A DNA stretch of 51,046 nt. Origin: an uncultured SAR86 cluster bacterium. GTDB taxonomy: Bacteria; Pseudomonadota; Gammaproteobacteria; Magnimaribacterales; Magnimaribacteraceae. The DNA lies in NCBI GenBank assembly GCA_902630715.1, contig CACOVO010000009.1, positions 1 through 51,046 of the forward strand, given 5' to 3'. The position numbers and the translations under genes were made by a program. Every line of letters begins with the position of its first letter. Position 1 is the first letter of the stretch. Shown piece after piece: positions 1 to 8,771 of this stretch. Below the pieces are notes generated by a model. The model ran no database searches. It saw only the letters and a program-made list of their open reading frames with translations, and had not been told where the DNA came from.

Positions 1-2
1 TC

Positions 3-170
3 GATTATGCAGACAAGTATGAAGAGGCTACAGATAATCTAATCAAATGGATAGATTCAGGCCAACTTAAGGTTCTTAAAGATGAACTCCAAGGTTTGGA
101 GAGCGCCCCCCAAGGCTTTGTTGATTTATTAGCAGGCGGCAATATAGGAACAAGAATCGTCAACATATAA
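3..170 (+). CDS. C-terminal end of an NADP-dependent oxidoreductase (partial)
   Basis: The reading frame is open from the window edge and ends with TAA at 168-170, giving 55 residues of a protein whose start lies outside. The tail, with an LLAGGNIGTRIVNI ending after an EAT/NLIKWI helix, resembles the C-terminus of the zinc-free medium-chain dehydrogenases (CurA / prostaglandin reductase / YncB type), where a GLL-G-N-GK-VV motif closes the fold. The next gene starts three bases after the stop, so it probably belongs to the same operon. Only the tail is visible, so the family call is tentative. Confidence 0.55.
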   Translation, partial: DYADKYEEATDNLIKWIDSGQLKVLKDELQGLESAPQGFVDLLAGGNIGTRIVNI

Positions 171-173
171 AGA

Positions 174-1370
174 ATGAATTTAAATTTTTCAGAAGAAGAA
201 ATATCTTTCCAAAATGAAGTTAGAGAGTTTCTGAAAAAAGAGCTTTCACAGGAATTAGTTCGTGCTGCAAAACAGACCTCTGCTGTATTTACAGAGAAGG
301 AGGTGGCAATGGAATGGCAATCTAAATTAGCCAAAAAAGGGTGGTTAGTTCCTTCTTGGCCTGAAGAGTATGGCGGAACGGATTGGAATGAAACTCAAAA
401 ATATATATTTTCGTCTGAGTGTGCGAGGGCAGGAGCCCCTAATTTAATACCCATGGGTCTAGCTATGATAGGACCACTTCTATTGGGCAAGGGTAGTAAG
501 GAACAAAAAGATTACTATATACCAAGAATAATTAATGGTGATGATTACTGGTGTCAGGGATACAGCGAGCCAGGTGCTGGTTCAGACTTAGCAAGTTTAC
601 AATGTAAAGCTGTCAGGCGTGGAGATCAGTACATAATTAATGGGACTAAAATTTGGACTACACATGCCCATCTTGCCAACAAAATATTTTGTTTAGTTCG
701 AACTGACTCTTCAGGAAAAAAACAAGAGGGGATAACCTTTTTAATGCTTGATATGCATCAGCCTGGAGTAAAAGTTGAACCAATTTTGACTATGGCTGAG
801 GATCACGACTTCAATCAAGTTGTTTTTACGGATGCAATTGCTGAGGTTAAAGACAGGATTGGAGAAGAGAACGAGGGTTGGGCAGTAGCTAAATATTTAT
901 TAGAGTTTGAAAGAAGTGGAGGAATAGGGGGATCGAAGAGCCTTTCTGATATTGAGTTTATAAAAAGGTTGGTAAACAAAATTTCCCTAATACATGAGAA
1001 TAAAGATTTTGTTTCTACGTACCTATCAAAAATAAATGAATTAGAAATTAGGGCTCAAGCTATTCAATATACTTCATTAAGAATTTTAAGTTCACTCAGT
1101 AGTGGTGATAGCCCCGGGCCAGAATCCTCTATGATGAAAACTCTGGTCACTGACCTTGAACAGGAAATTTCTGAGTTAACACTTGAGGTGATAGGTTATT
1201 ACGGAATACCTTTTCAAGATACAAGTTATGGAAGCAATGAGAAGGCAATTGGAGACGAAGACTTTAGACCCATAGCTGGAAAGTATCAAAACCTAAGAGC
1301 CACTTCTATTTATGGAGGTAGCAACGAGATTCAAAGAAATATTATGGCAAAAGCCGTTCTGGGGTTATAA
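174..1370 (+). CDS. Acyl-CoA dehydrogenase family protein
   Basis: This 398-residue protein has the full acyl-CoA dehydrogenase layout and would be an FAD enzyme making 2-enoyl-CoA. It has an N-terminal helical domain, the FAD/substrate loop CQGYSEPGAGSDLASL at about 127-142, NGTKIWTTHA at 156-165, and a C-terminal YGGSNEIQRNIMAKAVLGL at 380-398. The residue that is the catalytic Glu in MCAD-type enzymes (YEG-T) is Gly here. A Glu in the FER motif at 246 sits where isovaleryl-CoA dehydrogenase keeps its base, so that may be the working residue. No clear ribosome-binding site precedes the ATG. The gene is flanked at 3 and 6 bases by its neighbours, so it is probably in an operon. The substrate cannot be decided. 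Confidence 0.85.
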   Translation: MNLNFSEEEISFQNEVREFLKKELSQELVRAAKQTSAVFTEKEVAMEWQSKLAKKGWLVPSWPEEYGGTDWNETQKYIFSSECARAGAPNLIPMGLAMIGPLLLGKGSKEQKDYYIPRIINGDDYWCQGYSEPGAGSDLASLQCKAVRRGDQYIINGTKIWTTHAHLANKIFCLVRTDSSGKKQEGITFLMLDMHQPGVKVEPILTMAEDHDFNQVVFTDAIAEVKDRIGEENEGWAVAKYLLEFERSGGIGGSKSLSDIEFIKRLVNKISLIHENKDFVSTYLSKINELEIRAQAIQYTSLRILSSLSSGDSPGPESSMMKTLVTDLEQEISELTLEVIGYYGIPFQDTSYGSNEKAIGDEDFRPIAGKYQNLRATSIYGGSNEIQRNIMAKAVLGL

Positions 1371-1376
1371 AAAAAT

Positions 1377-2435
1377 ATGAAAATACTTATAAGAATAGTT
1401 ATAGCATTATCAATTTTTGGCATTGCTTCTTGGGTGCTTATTCAAGTTCCATCTGTTCAAGATAGATTGTTGGTAACAGCATTTACCGCTATAGGATCTG
1501 CTTCCGATAATCTACCTAAAGAGGACGCTTTAAGCGCAGCAGTTTGTGGGTCTAGGTCACCCATACCGAGTCCTGGAAGAGCAGAGACATGCATCTTGGT
1601 TGCGGCTGGAGATGATCTATTCGTTGTAGATATCGGCGATGGTAGTAATCAAAATCTAAGAAGTTGGAATATTGACTTTAGAGATATCGAGGCAGTTTTA
1701 ATTACTCATCTGCATTCCGACCACATAGCTGATTTACCTGGCCTCCATCAGAATGCCTGGGTTATTGGCGAACGCAGCAATAAGTTAAAAGTCTTTGGAC
1801 CAGAAGGCGTTGATCAGTTTACTCAGGGAATCGAGATGGCTTATGCACATGATTATGTATTTCGTAACGAACATCATGGCGATGCTATAGCTCCATTAGA
1901 GTATGCAGGTTTTGATACAAAAGTAATTGACCTTAACAATCCAGTAATATTCGATGATGGCGATTTAAAAATTACTGCATTTAAAGTCGTTCATGAACCA
2001 ATAGAGCCTGCGTTAGGTTTCAAATTCGAATATAAAGGGAGATCTTTAGTAATTACAGGAGATACTTCTTACACAAAAAGTGTCATTGATAATTCTATGA
2101 ATGTTGATGTCTTGTTTCATGAAGCACAAGCTAATCATATGTTGGCTGTGATGGAAAAGTCATTAAGAGGTCGTGGAGCAGATTTACTGGCAACAGTACT
2201 GGATGATATAACCACTTATCACACTACCTTAATTGAAGCAGCGGAGATAGCTAATAAGGCAAATGTAAAAAAATTAGTTTTTTATCATCTAACTCCCGCA
2301 CCGAGAAATTTTCTTCAAGAGATAATGTTTATAAGAGGAGTGGACGAAGTTCGTAAAGAATGGACCCTTGTTGAAGATGGTACATTGTTAATTTTACCAG
2401 TTGGCTCTGAAGAAATAGTAGTTTCAAATATGTAA
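1377..2435 (+). CDS. Membrane-anchored metallo-beta-lactamase-fold hydrolase
   Basis: This 352-residue protein has a hydrophobic N-terminal segment at about 4-24 that could be a signal anchor, placing the enzyme in the periplasm. The metal-binding motif HLHSDH is at 111-116. Further likely ligands are His206 (VVHEP), Asp229 (TGDT) and His304 (FYHLTP). This is the RNase Z / arylsulfatase-like branch of the fold, known for hydrolysing esters, phosphodiesters or sulfates. The substrate is unknown. It lies 6 bases after the acyl-CoA dehydrogenase and is followed by a gap with a possible promoter. Confidence 0.75.
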   Translation: MKILIRIVIALSIFGIASWVLIQVPSVQDRLLVTAFTAIGSASDNLPKEDALSAAVCGSRSPIPSPGRAETCILVAAGDDLFVVDIGDGSNQNLRSWNIDFRDIEAVLITHLHSDHIADLPGLHQNAWVIGERSNKLKVFGPEGVDQFTQGIEMAYAHDYVFRNEHHGDAIAPLEYAGFDTKVIDLNNPVIFDDGDLKITAFKVVHEPIEPALGFKFEYKGRSLVITGDTSYTKSVIDNSMNVDVLFHEAQANHMLAVMEKSLRGRGADLLATVLDDITTYHTTLIEAAEIANKANVKKLVFYHLTPAPRNFLQEIMFIRGVDEVRKEWTLVEDGTLLILPVGSEEIVVSNM

Positions 2436-2455
2436 GTTTTTGCCTCCAATTTAAC

Positions 2456-2484
2456 TTGCTTAATAAGTTTCAGTAACCTAACAT
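2456..2484 (+). promoter_or_regulatory. Candidate sigma-70 promoter for the thiolase gene
   Basis: TTGCTT at 2456-2461 and TAACAT at 2479-2484 are separated by 17 bases in the 91-base gap before the thiolase gene. The hexamers are moderate matches, and the spacing and position fit. A strong Shine-Dalgarno AAGGAGAA lies just before the ATG at 2527. Confidence 0.35.
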
Positions 2485-2526
2485 CTAAAATCCGAATTTA
2501 ATAAAAATTCTTAATAAGGAGAATAT

Positions 2527-3720
2527 ATGCGTAACGCAGTTATAGTTGATAGTGTAAGAACTGGCCTAGCGAAATCATTTCGAGGTGGGTTCAATAACAC
2601 GCGTGCTGACAATATGACAGCTCATATTGTAAATGCACTTTTAGAGAGAAATCCTAAAGTGGAAGCTTCAATGGTTGAAGATATTATTTTAGGTTGTGGA
2701 AATCCTGAGGGAGCACAAGGACATAATATTGCAAGAAATGTAGCTGTTCTATCTAACCTTCCGATACAAACTGGTGGAGTTACAATTAATCGTTATTGCT
2801 CATCAGGTTTAAATTCAATTGCAATGGCTGCCACTCAAATACAGAGTGGGTTTTACGATTGCATCATAGCCGGTGGCGTTGAATCCATCAGTACTTCTCA
2901 AGGTCATACAAACATGCACATGTATGTGAATGAAAAACTTGCTGAGGAAGTTCCAGGAATTTATCACGCAATGGGTACAACCGCCGAAGCTGTTGCGGAT
3001 AGATACAATGTAACAAGAGAAGCTCAGGATGAATATGCTTTATCAAGTCAGCAAAGATGTGCTGCTGCACAGGACGCAGGTCTCTATGATGACGAAATTA
3101 TTCCAATGGACACTACAATGATCCTTAAGAATAAAGAGACAGGCGCAGAGAAAGAAGTTGATGTCACCGTTGATAGAGATGATTGCAACAGACCTGATAC
3201 AACTTTAGAGGGCCTTTCAAGCCTAAACCCGGTTTTTAATCCAGAAAGCGGTTCTGTTACTGCTGGTAATTCTTCTCAGCTATCTGATGGTGCTTCAGTA
3301 ACTCTTATAATGAGTGAAGAAAAGGCTAACGAATTAGGATTAAAGCCACTTGCTTATTTCAGAGGATTTACAACCGTTGGATGTCAGCCAGATGAAATGG
3401 GAATCGGCCCAGTATTTTCTATACCAAAGCTACTAAAATCAGCAGGACTTACAGTAGATGATATTGACCTGTGGGAGTTAAATGAAGCTTTTGCATCTCA
3501 AGTGGTTTATATCAGGGACCAGTTAAATCTACCGACTGAGAAATTAAATGTTAATGGGGGTTCAATTGCTATTGGACATCCTTTTGGCATGACTGGTTCT
3601 AGGCAGGTTGGTCACTTAGCTAGGGAACTTAAAAGAACTGGCGGCAAGTATGGAATCGTTACCATGTGTGTTGGTGGTGGAATGGGAGCAACAGGCTTAT
3701 TTGAGTCTATCCCAGAGTAA
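2527..3720 (+). CDS. Thiolase (acetyl-CoA C-acyltransferase)
   Basis: This 397-residue thiolase matches the usual family length. It would cleave 3-ketoacyl-CoA to acetyl-CoA plus a shortened acyl-CoA, or run in reverse as a condensing enzyme. The nucleophilic Cys91 sits in NRYCSSGLNSIAMAA, the catalytic His351 in the GHPFGMTGSR motif, and the second cysteine Cys381 in MCVGGGMG. A strong ribosome-binding site (AAGGAGAA) supports the ATG. Proximity to an acyl-CoA dehydrogenase suggests beta-oxidation or branched-chain/keto acid degradation. The exact substrate range is open. thiL starts 8 bases after its stop. Confidence 0.9.
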   Translation: MRNAVIVDSVRTGLAKSFRGGFNNTRADNMTAHIVNALLERNPKVEASMVEDIILGCGNPEGAQGHNIARNVAVLSNLPIQTGGVTINRYCSSGLNSIAMAATQIQSGFYDCIIAGGVESISTSQGHTNMHMYVNEKLAEEVPGIYHAMGTTAEAVADRYNVTREAQDEYALSSQQRCAAAQDAGLYDDEIIPMDTTMILKNKETGAEKEVDVTVDRDDCNRPDTTLEGLSSLNPVFNPESGSVTAGNSSQLSDGASVTLIMSEEKANELGLKPLAYFRGFTTVGCQPDEMGIGPVFSIPKLLKSAGLTVDDIDLWELNEAFASQVVYIRDQLNLPTEKLNVNGGSIAIGHPFGMTGSRQVGHLARELKRTGGKYGIVTMCVGGGMGATGLFESIPE

Positions 3721-3728
3721 TAGAAGAC

Positions 3729-4673
3729 TTGTCTAAGGAAGATACCTTGGACGAATATCTATTAATTCAAAAGTACTTTTCAAACATTGGCTCGGCCTTT
3801 TTGGCCGAGCATAATGTTGAGATTTCAGTCGGTGACGATGCGGCTGTTATAACTCCAAAAGATAACATACAGTATATCCATTCAGTCGATACATCGATTG
3901 AGAATATCCATTTCTTGAGCTCAATGGCTCCCGAAGATATAGCTTACAGATCTTGCTCTGTAGCATTGAGTGATTTAGCTGCTTGTGGAGCAAATCCGGA
4001 ATGGTATTCACTTGCAATTACTCTTCCTTCACCAGATGGAATTTGGTTAGAGAGGTTTTCCTCTGGTCTGAGAGACTTTTCAGATGAGTTCAAAATACCA
4101 TTAGTTGGTGGAGATACTACTAAAGGTTCTCTCTCTATAACAGTCCAGGTCATGGGAACAGTAAAAAAAGGTGAGGCAATCCTTCGTTCCGGAGCTAAAC
4201 CAGATCAAGGAATTTTTGTCAGCGGCCTTATCGGAGAAGCTTACTTGGGCCTTAAGGAATTACAAAACCACAAAGATGAAAATTCCAACTGCTCTGCCTA
4301 CTTGCGACCTAAAGCTCAAATTTCTCTTGGTCGTGCATTAGTTGGTATTGCAACTTCGGCAATAGATATCTCAGATGGGTTACTTCAAGATATTGAATTA
4401 GTTTGTAAGTCTAGTCATGTAGGCGCTAAGATATATTTAGATAGGGTACCCACATCAACTAATGACAAATCTGTCAAAGTTATAAATTCTGGAGACGATT
4501 ATCAGATATGCTTTACAGCACCTATGGATAAATCTATGGAAATAAATCAAGTGAGTGAGAAATTAGAAATACCTATTACTCAGATAGGACTAACAACAAG
4601 ATCTGGGAAGTTAGTACTCCTTGATGAATTGGAAAAAGAAATGGTAATTTTCTCGGGCTTTAAGCATTTTTAA
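3729..4673 (+). CDS. thiL: Thiamine-monophosphate kinase
   Basis: This 314-residue protein is the ThiL kinase that phosphorylates thiamine monophosphate to thiamine diphosphate in the cytoplasm. It shows the N-terminal EYLLIQKYF stretch, VGDDAAVI metal/ATP motif, VDTSIENIHF, ALSDLAACGA, VGGDTTKG and ISDGLLQDI, all characteristic of the ThiL branch of the PurM/SelD superfamily. The start is TTG; no nearby ATG fits better. It is followed 2 bases later by pgpA, the common gammaproteobacterial thiL-pgpA pair. The product cofactor is needed by Dxs, encoded nearby. A strong GC-rich hairpin lies inside the coding region near the 5' end. Confidence 0.93.
   Translation: MSKEDTLDEYLLIQKYFSNIGSAFLAEHNVEISVGDDAAVITPKDNIQYIHSVDTSIENIHFLSSMAPEDIAYRSCSVALSDLAACGANPEWYSLAITLPSPDGIWLERFSSGLRDFSDEFKIPLVGGDTTKGSLSITVQVMGTVKKGEAILRSGAKPDQGIFVSGLIGEAYLGLKELQNHKDENSNCSAYLRPKAQISLGRALVGIATSAIDISDGLLQDIELVCKSSHVGAKIYLDRVPTSTNDKSVKVINSGDDYQICFTAPMDKSMEINQVSEKLEIPITQIGLTTRSGKLVLLDELEKEMVIFSGFKHF
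3790..3810. repeat. GC-rich perfect hairpin inside thiL
   Basis: GCTCGGCC at 3790-3797 and GGCCGAGC at 3803-3810 are perfect 8-base inverted arms around a TTTTT loop. It falls around codons 21-28 of thiL and is exceptional in this AT-rich sequence. No T-tract follows on the plus strand, so it is not a typical terminator for that direction. Confidence 0.75.
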
Positions 4674-4675
4674 GT

Positions 4676-5152
4676 ATGAATCTGAAGAATCCTTACACCA
4701 TAATATCAACAGGATTTGGTTCAGGTTTATCACCCCTTGCTCCCGGAACTGTGGGAAGTTTTTTTGCTTCTATAATTTATTACATACTCTTTTTTGAAAA
4801 TATTATTGTATTAGTAGATTTTATAATTTTTTTTTCATTCATCATTTTCTCTTTTCTTTTAGGCTTATATATATACCCTAAGACTGTCGAAGGCCAAAAT
4901 GATCCTGCAAGCTTTGTCTGGGATGAGTTCGTAGGTATGTGGGTTGCGTGCATACCTTTAGCTGTAATGAATGATTCTATCTTTTGGTTAGTAATTTCTT
5001 TTGTTTTATTTAGAATTTTTGACATTTTGAAACCCATTGGGATCAAGAAGTTAGATGAAAAACATGGTGCCTTCTTCGTTATGATTGATGATATTCTGGC
5101 AGGTCTTCTGGCAGCAATAATAGTTACTTTTTTATCGATTTTTTTCATTTGA
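4676..5152 (+). CDS. pgpA: Phosphatidylglycerophosphatase A
   Basis: This 158-residue inner-membrane enzyme dephosphorylates phosphatidylglycerophosphate to phosphatidylglycerol. The family signatures GFGSGLSPLAPGTVGS near the N-terminus, VWDEFVGMWVA in the middle, and DDILAGLLAA near the C-terminus are all present, with several strongly hydrophobic helices between them. It starts 2 bases after thiL. The upstream step, PgsA, is encoded in the same window at 42.3 kb. Length is normal for the family. Confidence 0.92.
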   Translation: MNLKNPYTIISTGFGSGLSPLAPGTVGSFFASIIYYILFFENIIVLVDFIIFFSFIIFSFLLGLYIYPKTVEGQNDPASFVWDEFVGMWVACIPLAVMNDSIFWLVISFVLFRIFDILKPIGIKKLDEKHGAFFVMIDDILAGLLAAIIVTFLSIFFI

Positions 5153-5175
5153 TTTTAAAATTTCTCAAGTAGAAT
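5148..5175 (+). promoter_or_regulatory. ribA: Weak candidate promoter for ribA
   Basis: TTTGAT at 5148-5153 and TAGAAT at 5170-5175 are 16 bases apart, ending 16 bases before the ribA ATG. The 39-base gap is too short for an FMN riboswitch. The -35 match is weak, and ribA could equally be read through from pgpA. Confidence 0.25.
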
Positions 5176-5191
5176 ACCCACCTTAAAAATT

Positions 5192-5782
5192 ATGACTATC
5201 CAAAAAAAGGCTGAAGCCAAACTACCTACTCACTGGGGTGATTTTTCCGTAATTGCGTTCGAAGATGAAAAAAAAGGAGAAGAACATTTACTTCTCTATA
5301 TAGGAGAACTTACAAATGACTCACTTTTGCGCATACATTCTCAATGCCTTACAGGTGATACCCTCTATAGCCTGAAGTGCGATTGCGGATCTCAGCTTGC
5401 TATGGCCCTAGAGAAGATTGCGTCCGAAGGCCAAGGAATGGTTATGTACATGGCTCAAGAAGGTAGAGGCATTGGACTTGTCAATAAAATAAGGGCTTAT
5501 GAACTTCAAGATCAAGGAATGGATACGGTAGAGGCTAACGAAGCCTTAGGATTTGCTGCAGATGAGAGAGACTATTCATACTGCAAAGAAATCTTATCTT
5601 CACTAAATATTTCCTCAGTTAGGCTCATGACAAATAATCCTCGCAAAATTTCTGGGTTAGAGGATGCAGGAATCAAAGTAACTGAGAGAGTAGCCGTGCA
5701 CGTTGATCCTAATAAACACAATGAGAATTATTTGAAGATCAAAGCCGAGAAGCTAGGTCATATGATTACAGGCTCAGATTGA
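5192..5782 (+). CDS. ribA: GTP cyclohydrolase II
   Basis: This 196-residue enzyme opens GTP to 2,5-diamino-6-ribosylamino-pyrimidinone phosphate, the first step of riboflavin synthesis. The zinc site is complete: Cys52, Cys63 and Cys65 in CLTGDTLYSLKCDCG. The GTP-binding region AQEGRGIGLVNKIRAYELQDQG and the C-terminal MTNNPRKISGLEDAGI are also conserved. It is a stand-alone RibA, not the RibB-RibA fusion. Its last 9 bases overlap the end of the convergent dxs gene, so no terminator fits between them. Confidence 0.95.
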   Translation: MTIQKKAEAKLPTHWGDFSVIAFEDEKKGEEHLLLYIGELTNDSLLRIHSQCLTGDTLYSLKCDCGSQLAMALEKIASEGQGMVMYMAQEGRGIGLVNKIRAYELQDQGMDTVEANEALGFAADERDYSYCKEILSSLNISSVRLMTNNPRKISGLEDAGIKVTERVAVHVDPNKHNENYLKIKAEKLGHMITGSD

Positions 5783-7669
5783 TTGAAGCTTGTTCTCTAT
5801 CGATTTTTCAATTCCTAGAGCATCTAACCCGTTTAGCACCTTTTGTTGTTCTTGATCTCCATGTTCAATAAACTCATCAGGTAATCCGAGATTTAAAATC
5901 TTAGCCTCAGAATTTAAAGAGGCTAACTTTTCATTAATTGCTGACCCCGCGCCACCTGCCACAACATTATCTTCTAAAGTTACAATTAAATTGTATTCAT
6001 TACTTATCTCTTCTATCAGGATTTGATCTAATGGTTTTATGAATCTCATATCCACAACTCGGGCATCAAATTTCTTGCTTGCTTCCACCGCAGATTGCAA
6101 GAGGCTACCAAATGACAAAATAATAACTTCCTTTTTATCTGACTCGATAATAGTACAACTTTTGCCTATTTCGATTTTATCATCTGTTTTTTCGTAACTA
6201 ATACCCATTCCACTTCCTCGTGGATATCTAATAGCAACGGGCCCGACGTGATCAAATCCCGTATTAAGCATCTTCCAGGCCATATCTTCATTACTTGGCG
6301 CCATGATCATCATATTAGGGATACACCTTACAAATGACAGGTCGAAAGCACCTTGATGAGTTGCTCCATCTAGGCCAACTAGACCAGCCCTATCTAAGGC
6401 AAAAAGGACATCTAGATCTTGGAGGGCAACATCGTGAATGAGCTGATCATATGCTCTTTGTAAAAAAGTACTATAGATCGCTACAACAGGTTTCATGCCT
6501 TCACAGGCTAGCCCCGCAGCAAAACTTACACTATGTTGCTCTGCAATGGCTACATCAAAATATCTATCTGGAAACTCTTTAGAAAATTCTATCATCCCAG
6601 AGCCTTCACCCATTGCAGGGGTGATTGCAATGAGTCTGGAGTCCTGCTTTGCCTTATAAGATAGCCATTCACCGAAAATTTGCGAGTAGGATAATTTTTT
6701 TGGTTTTGAAGGAGAGGCGGGGATTAAGTCCTCTTTTTTGATTTTGTTGATCGCATGAAAACCTACCGGATCGCTTTCGGCAGGAGCAAAACCTTTTCCT
6801 TTAGTTGTTATTACATGAAGAAATTTTGGCCCATTTATATTCTTTAAATCACCAAGAATATTTATTAGATTATTTGAATCATGACCATCGACTGGCCCAA
6901 AGTATTCGAATCCTAATTCTTCAAATAGTGAACCTGGAGCAACCATACCCTTGGCATGTATTTCTGCTCTTCTTGCAAATTCTTTTGCTCCTGGAAGATA
7001 GGTAAGAACACTTTTTCCGCTCTCTCTAATTCTATTGTAAGTTTTACTAGCCCATATTCTGGACAAATAGTTACGCATACCCCCGATATTTTCAGAAATC
7101 GACATTTGGTTATCATTTAGAATAACTAGCAGGTTTTTATCTATAGAACCAGCATGTGCCAGGGCCTCATAGGCCATTCCAGCTGTCATAGCTCCATCTC
7201 CAATCACTGCTGTAACGTATTTATTTTCATTCTTCTTTTCTGCTGCGGTTATCATGCCCAATGCTGCGCTGATCGAAGTACTTGAGTGGCCAACACCGAA
7301 AGTATCATATTCACTTTCAGATCTAACAGGGAAGGGAGCAAGTCCATTGCTTTGTCTCATATTTTCCATATCACCTTTTCTACCCGTTAAAATTTTATGC
7401 GGATAAGTCTGATGCCCTACATCCCAAACAATGCTGTCATAAGGAGTATCAAATTTATAATGCAGAGCCAAAGTAAGCTCTATTACACCTAATCCAGCAC
7501 CAAAATGACCTCCTGTTTTGCCAACCGTGTAAAGTAAAAACTCTCTTAACTCATCTGCCAGTTGAGGTATTTTTGATTGCTCCATTGCTCTCAAATCAGC
7601 AGGTGATTTAATCTGATCCAAGAGTTCTGTGTTTGGTTCTTCGGAGGGTATGGAGTTGAAAATTTTCAC
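5774..7669 (-). CDS. dxs: 1-deoxy-D-xylulose-5-phosphate synthase
   Basis: This 631-residue thiamine diphosphate enzyme condenses pyruvate and glyceraldehyde 3-phosphate, the entry to the MEP isoprenoid pathway. It has the N-terminal GHFGAGLGVIELTLALHY and DVGHQTYPHKILTGR stretches, the thiamine diphosphate motif from GDGAMTAGMAYEAL to LNDNQMSISEN, a transketolase pyrimidine-binding domain (AEQHSVSFAAGLA) and the C-terminal transketolase domain. Length matches the family. It is the last gene of a minus-strand xseB-ispA-dxs cluster, 3 bases after ispA, as in many gammaproteobacteria. Confidence 0.96.
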   Translation of the reverse strand: MKIFNSIPSEEPNTELLDQIKSPADLRAMEQSKIPQLADELREFLLYTVGKTGGHFGAGLGVIELTLALHYKFDTPYDSIVWDVGHQTYPHKILTGRKGDMENMRQSNGLAPFPVRSESEYDTFGVGHSSTSISAALGMITAAEKKNENKYVTAVIGDGAMTAGMAYEALAHAGSIDKNLLVILNDNQMSISENIGGMRNYLSRIWASKTYNRIRESGKSVLTYLPGAKEFARRAEIHAKGMVAPGSLFEELGFEYFGPVDGHDSNNLINILGDLKNINGPKFLHVITTKGKGFAPAESDPVGFHAINKIKKEDLIPASPSKPKKLSYSQIFGEWLSYKAKQDSRLIAITPAMGEGSGMIEFSKEFPDRYFDVAIAEQHSVSFAAGLACEGMKPVVAIYSTFLQRAYDQLIHDVALQDLDVLFALDRAGLVGLDGATHQGAFDLSFVRCIPNMMIMAPSNEDMAWKMLNTGFDHVGPVAIRYPRGSGMGISYEKTDDKIEIGKSCTIIESDKKEVIILSFGSLLQSAVEASKKFDARVVDMRFIKPLDQILIEEISNEYNLIVTLEDNVVAGGAGSAINEKLASLNSEAKILNLGLPDEFIEHGDQEQQKVLNGLDALGIEKSIENKLQSI

Positions 7670-7672
7670 AAT

Positions 7673-8542
7673 TTAAGTTTTTCTCGAAACTATGTAGTCA
7701 GCTAGTTCGGACAGATTATCAGTATTTTTGCTTATTGGTTGAAGAATTTTTTTTGCCTCTTCAGAGAGTTCTATTGCTCTTTTTTTTGAATGTTCAAGGC
7801 CTACAAGTGATGGATAGGTTATTTTATCTTTAATCACATCTGACCCCTGATCCTTACCACTTAGAGAGGATGGAGATTCAATATCAATAATATCGTCTTG
7901 GATTTGAAAAGCTAAACCGATTTTTGCACCGAATTCTTTTAGTGCCTCGATAGTGGATTTACTCAAACCAACTAAAATTCCTGAAGTTTCGAGCGAAGAC
8001 TGAATTAATTTGCCGGTTTTTTCGGAGTGCATCAAATCAAGCGATTTCAAATTAAGAATTTTTTCAGAATGAATATCTTTGATCTGACCACCTACCATAC
8101 CCATATGACCGCATGCCTTTGACAGACTTTTGATCATCATAATTTTATTATCTGCCGAAGTATTGATTGTTGAGATCAATTCAAAAGCTAGGGGCTGAAG
8201 TGCATCTCCAGCTAAAATTGCGGTAGCTTCATCAAATTTTTTATGTGTTGTTGGATTTCCTCGTCTGAGTTCGTCATCATCCATTGAGGGTAAGTCATCA
8301 TGAATTAGAGAATAGCAATGAACTAATTCAATTGCTCCCGCTAAAATATCTAAATTATCAGAATCTTTACCACTCAATTCACCTACTAAATAGATTAAGA
8401 TTGGTCTTAACCTCTTTCCGCCGTTGAGTACAGAATACCGCATAGCTGAAGACAAGATAGAATCATCTCTAGGAAGGATATTTTCTAGTACACGATTAAT
8501 TCTTTCTTGATAAGACTTCAGTAATTTCTCAAAACTAGACAT
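7673..8542 (-). CDS. ispA: Farnesyl diphosphate synthase / short-chain polyprenyl synthase
   Basis: This 289-residue trans-prenyltransferase joins isopentenyl diphosphate to allylic diphosphates. The first Asp-rich motif DDLPSMDDD is at 82-90, followed by ELRRGNPTTHKKF. The second, FQIQDDIIDI, lies near 213-222, followed by GKDQGSD. GGKRLRP near 41-47 binds isopentenyl diphosphate. Residues before the first motif (HCYSLIHDD) fit a farnesyl-class enzyme. It overlaps xseB by 8 bases and dxs follows after 3 bases, so it supplies the step downstream of Dxs in the same transcript. Confidence 0.94.
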   Translation of the reverse strand: MSSFEKLLKSYQERINRVLENILPRDDSILSSAMRYSVLNGGKRLRPILIYLVGELSGKDSDNLDILAGAIELVHCYSLIHDDLPSMDDDELRRGNPTTHKKFDEATAILAGDALQPLAFELISTINTSADNKIMMIKSLSKACGHMGMVGGQIKDIHSEKILNLKSLDLMHSEKTGKLIQSSLETSGILVGLSKSTIEALKEFGAKIGLAFQIQDDIIDIESPSSLSGKDQGSDVIKDKITYPSLVGLEHSKKRAIELSEEAKKILQPISKNTDNLSELADYIVSRKT

Positions 8543-8765
8543 CTTTCAATGGAGTAGTTTTTAGTTCTCCATCTTCTTCAATCAATTTCTGTACCTGTAA
8601 TTCTGCCTTTGAGAGTTTTTCTTGACATTGTCTGGCCAATTTTATCCCTTTCTCAAAAGACTTAAGAGAATTTTCTAAACTTAACTCTCCTGACTCAAGG
8701 TCTTCAACTATTGTCTCAAGCTTTTGCAAAGCTTCCTCAAAGTTAATATCTACTTTCTTATTCAT
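8535..8765 (-). CDS. xseB: Exodeoxyribonuclease VII small subunit
   Basis: This 76-residue helical protein has the XseB pattern: FEEALQKLETIVEDLESGELSLENSLKSFEKGIKLARQC. It binds the large subunit XseA (not in this window) to form exonuclease VII, which degrades single-stranded DNA. Its position directly before ispA, with an 8-base overlap, is the classical context. It starts 6 bases after the TonB receptor stop, so it may share that transcript. Confidence 0.93.
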   Translation of the reverse strand: MNKKVDINFEEALQKLETIVEDLESGELSLENSLKSFEKGIKLARQCQEKLSKAELQVQKLIEEDGELKTTPLKDV

Positions 8766-8771
8766 TGTTAT

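Noticed and set aside
2494-2510. GAATTT/AAATTC hairpin before the thiolase gene
   Set aside because: Six AT-rich base pairs are expected by chance in this composition.
3721-3728. TPP riboswitch ahead of thiL
   Set aside because: Only 8 bases separate thiL from the thiolase gene, so no such element can fit.
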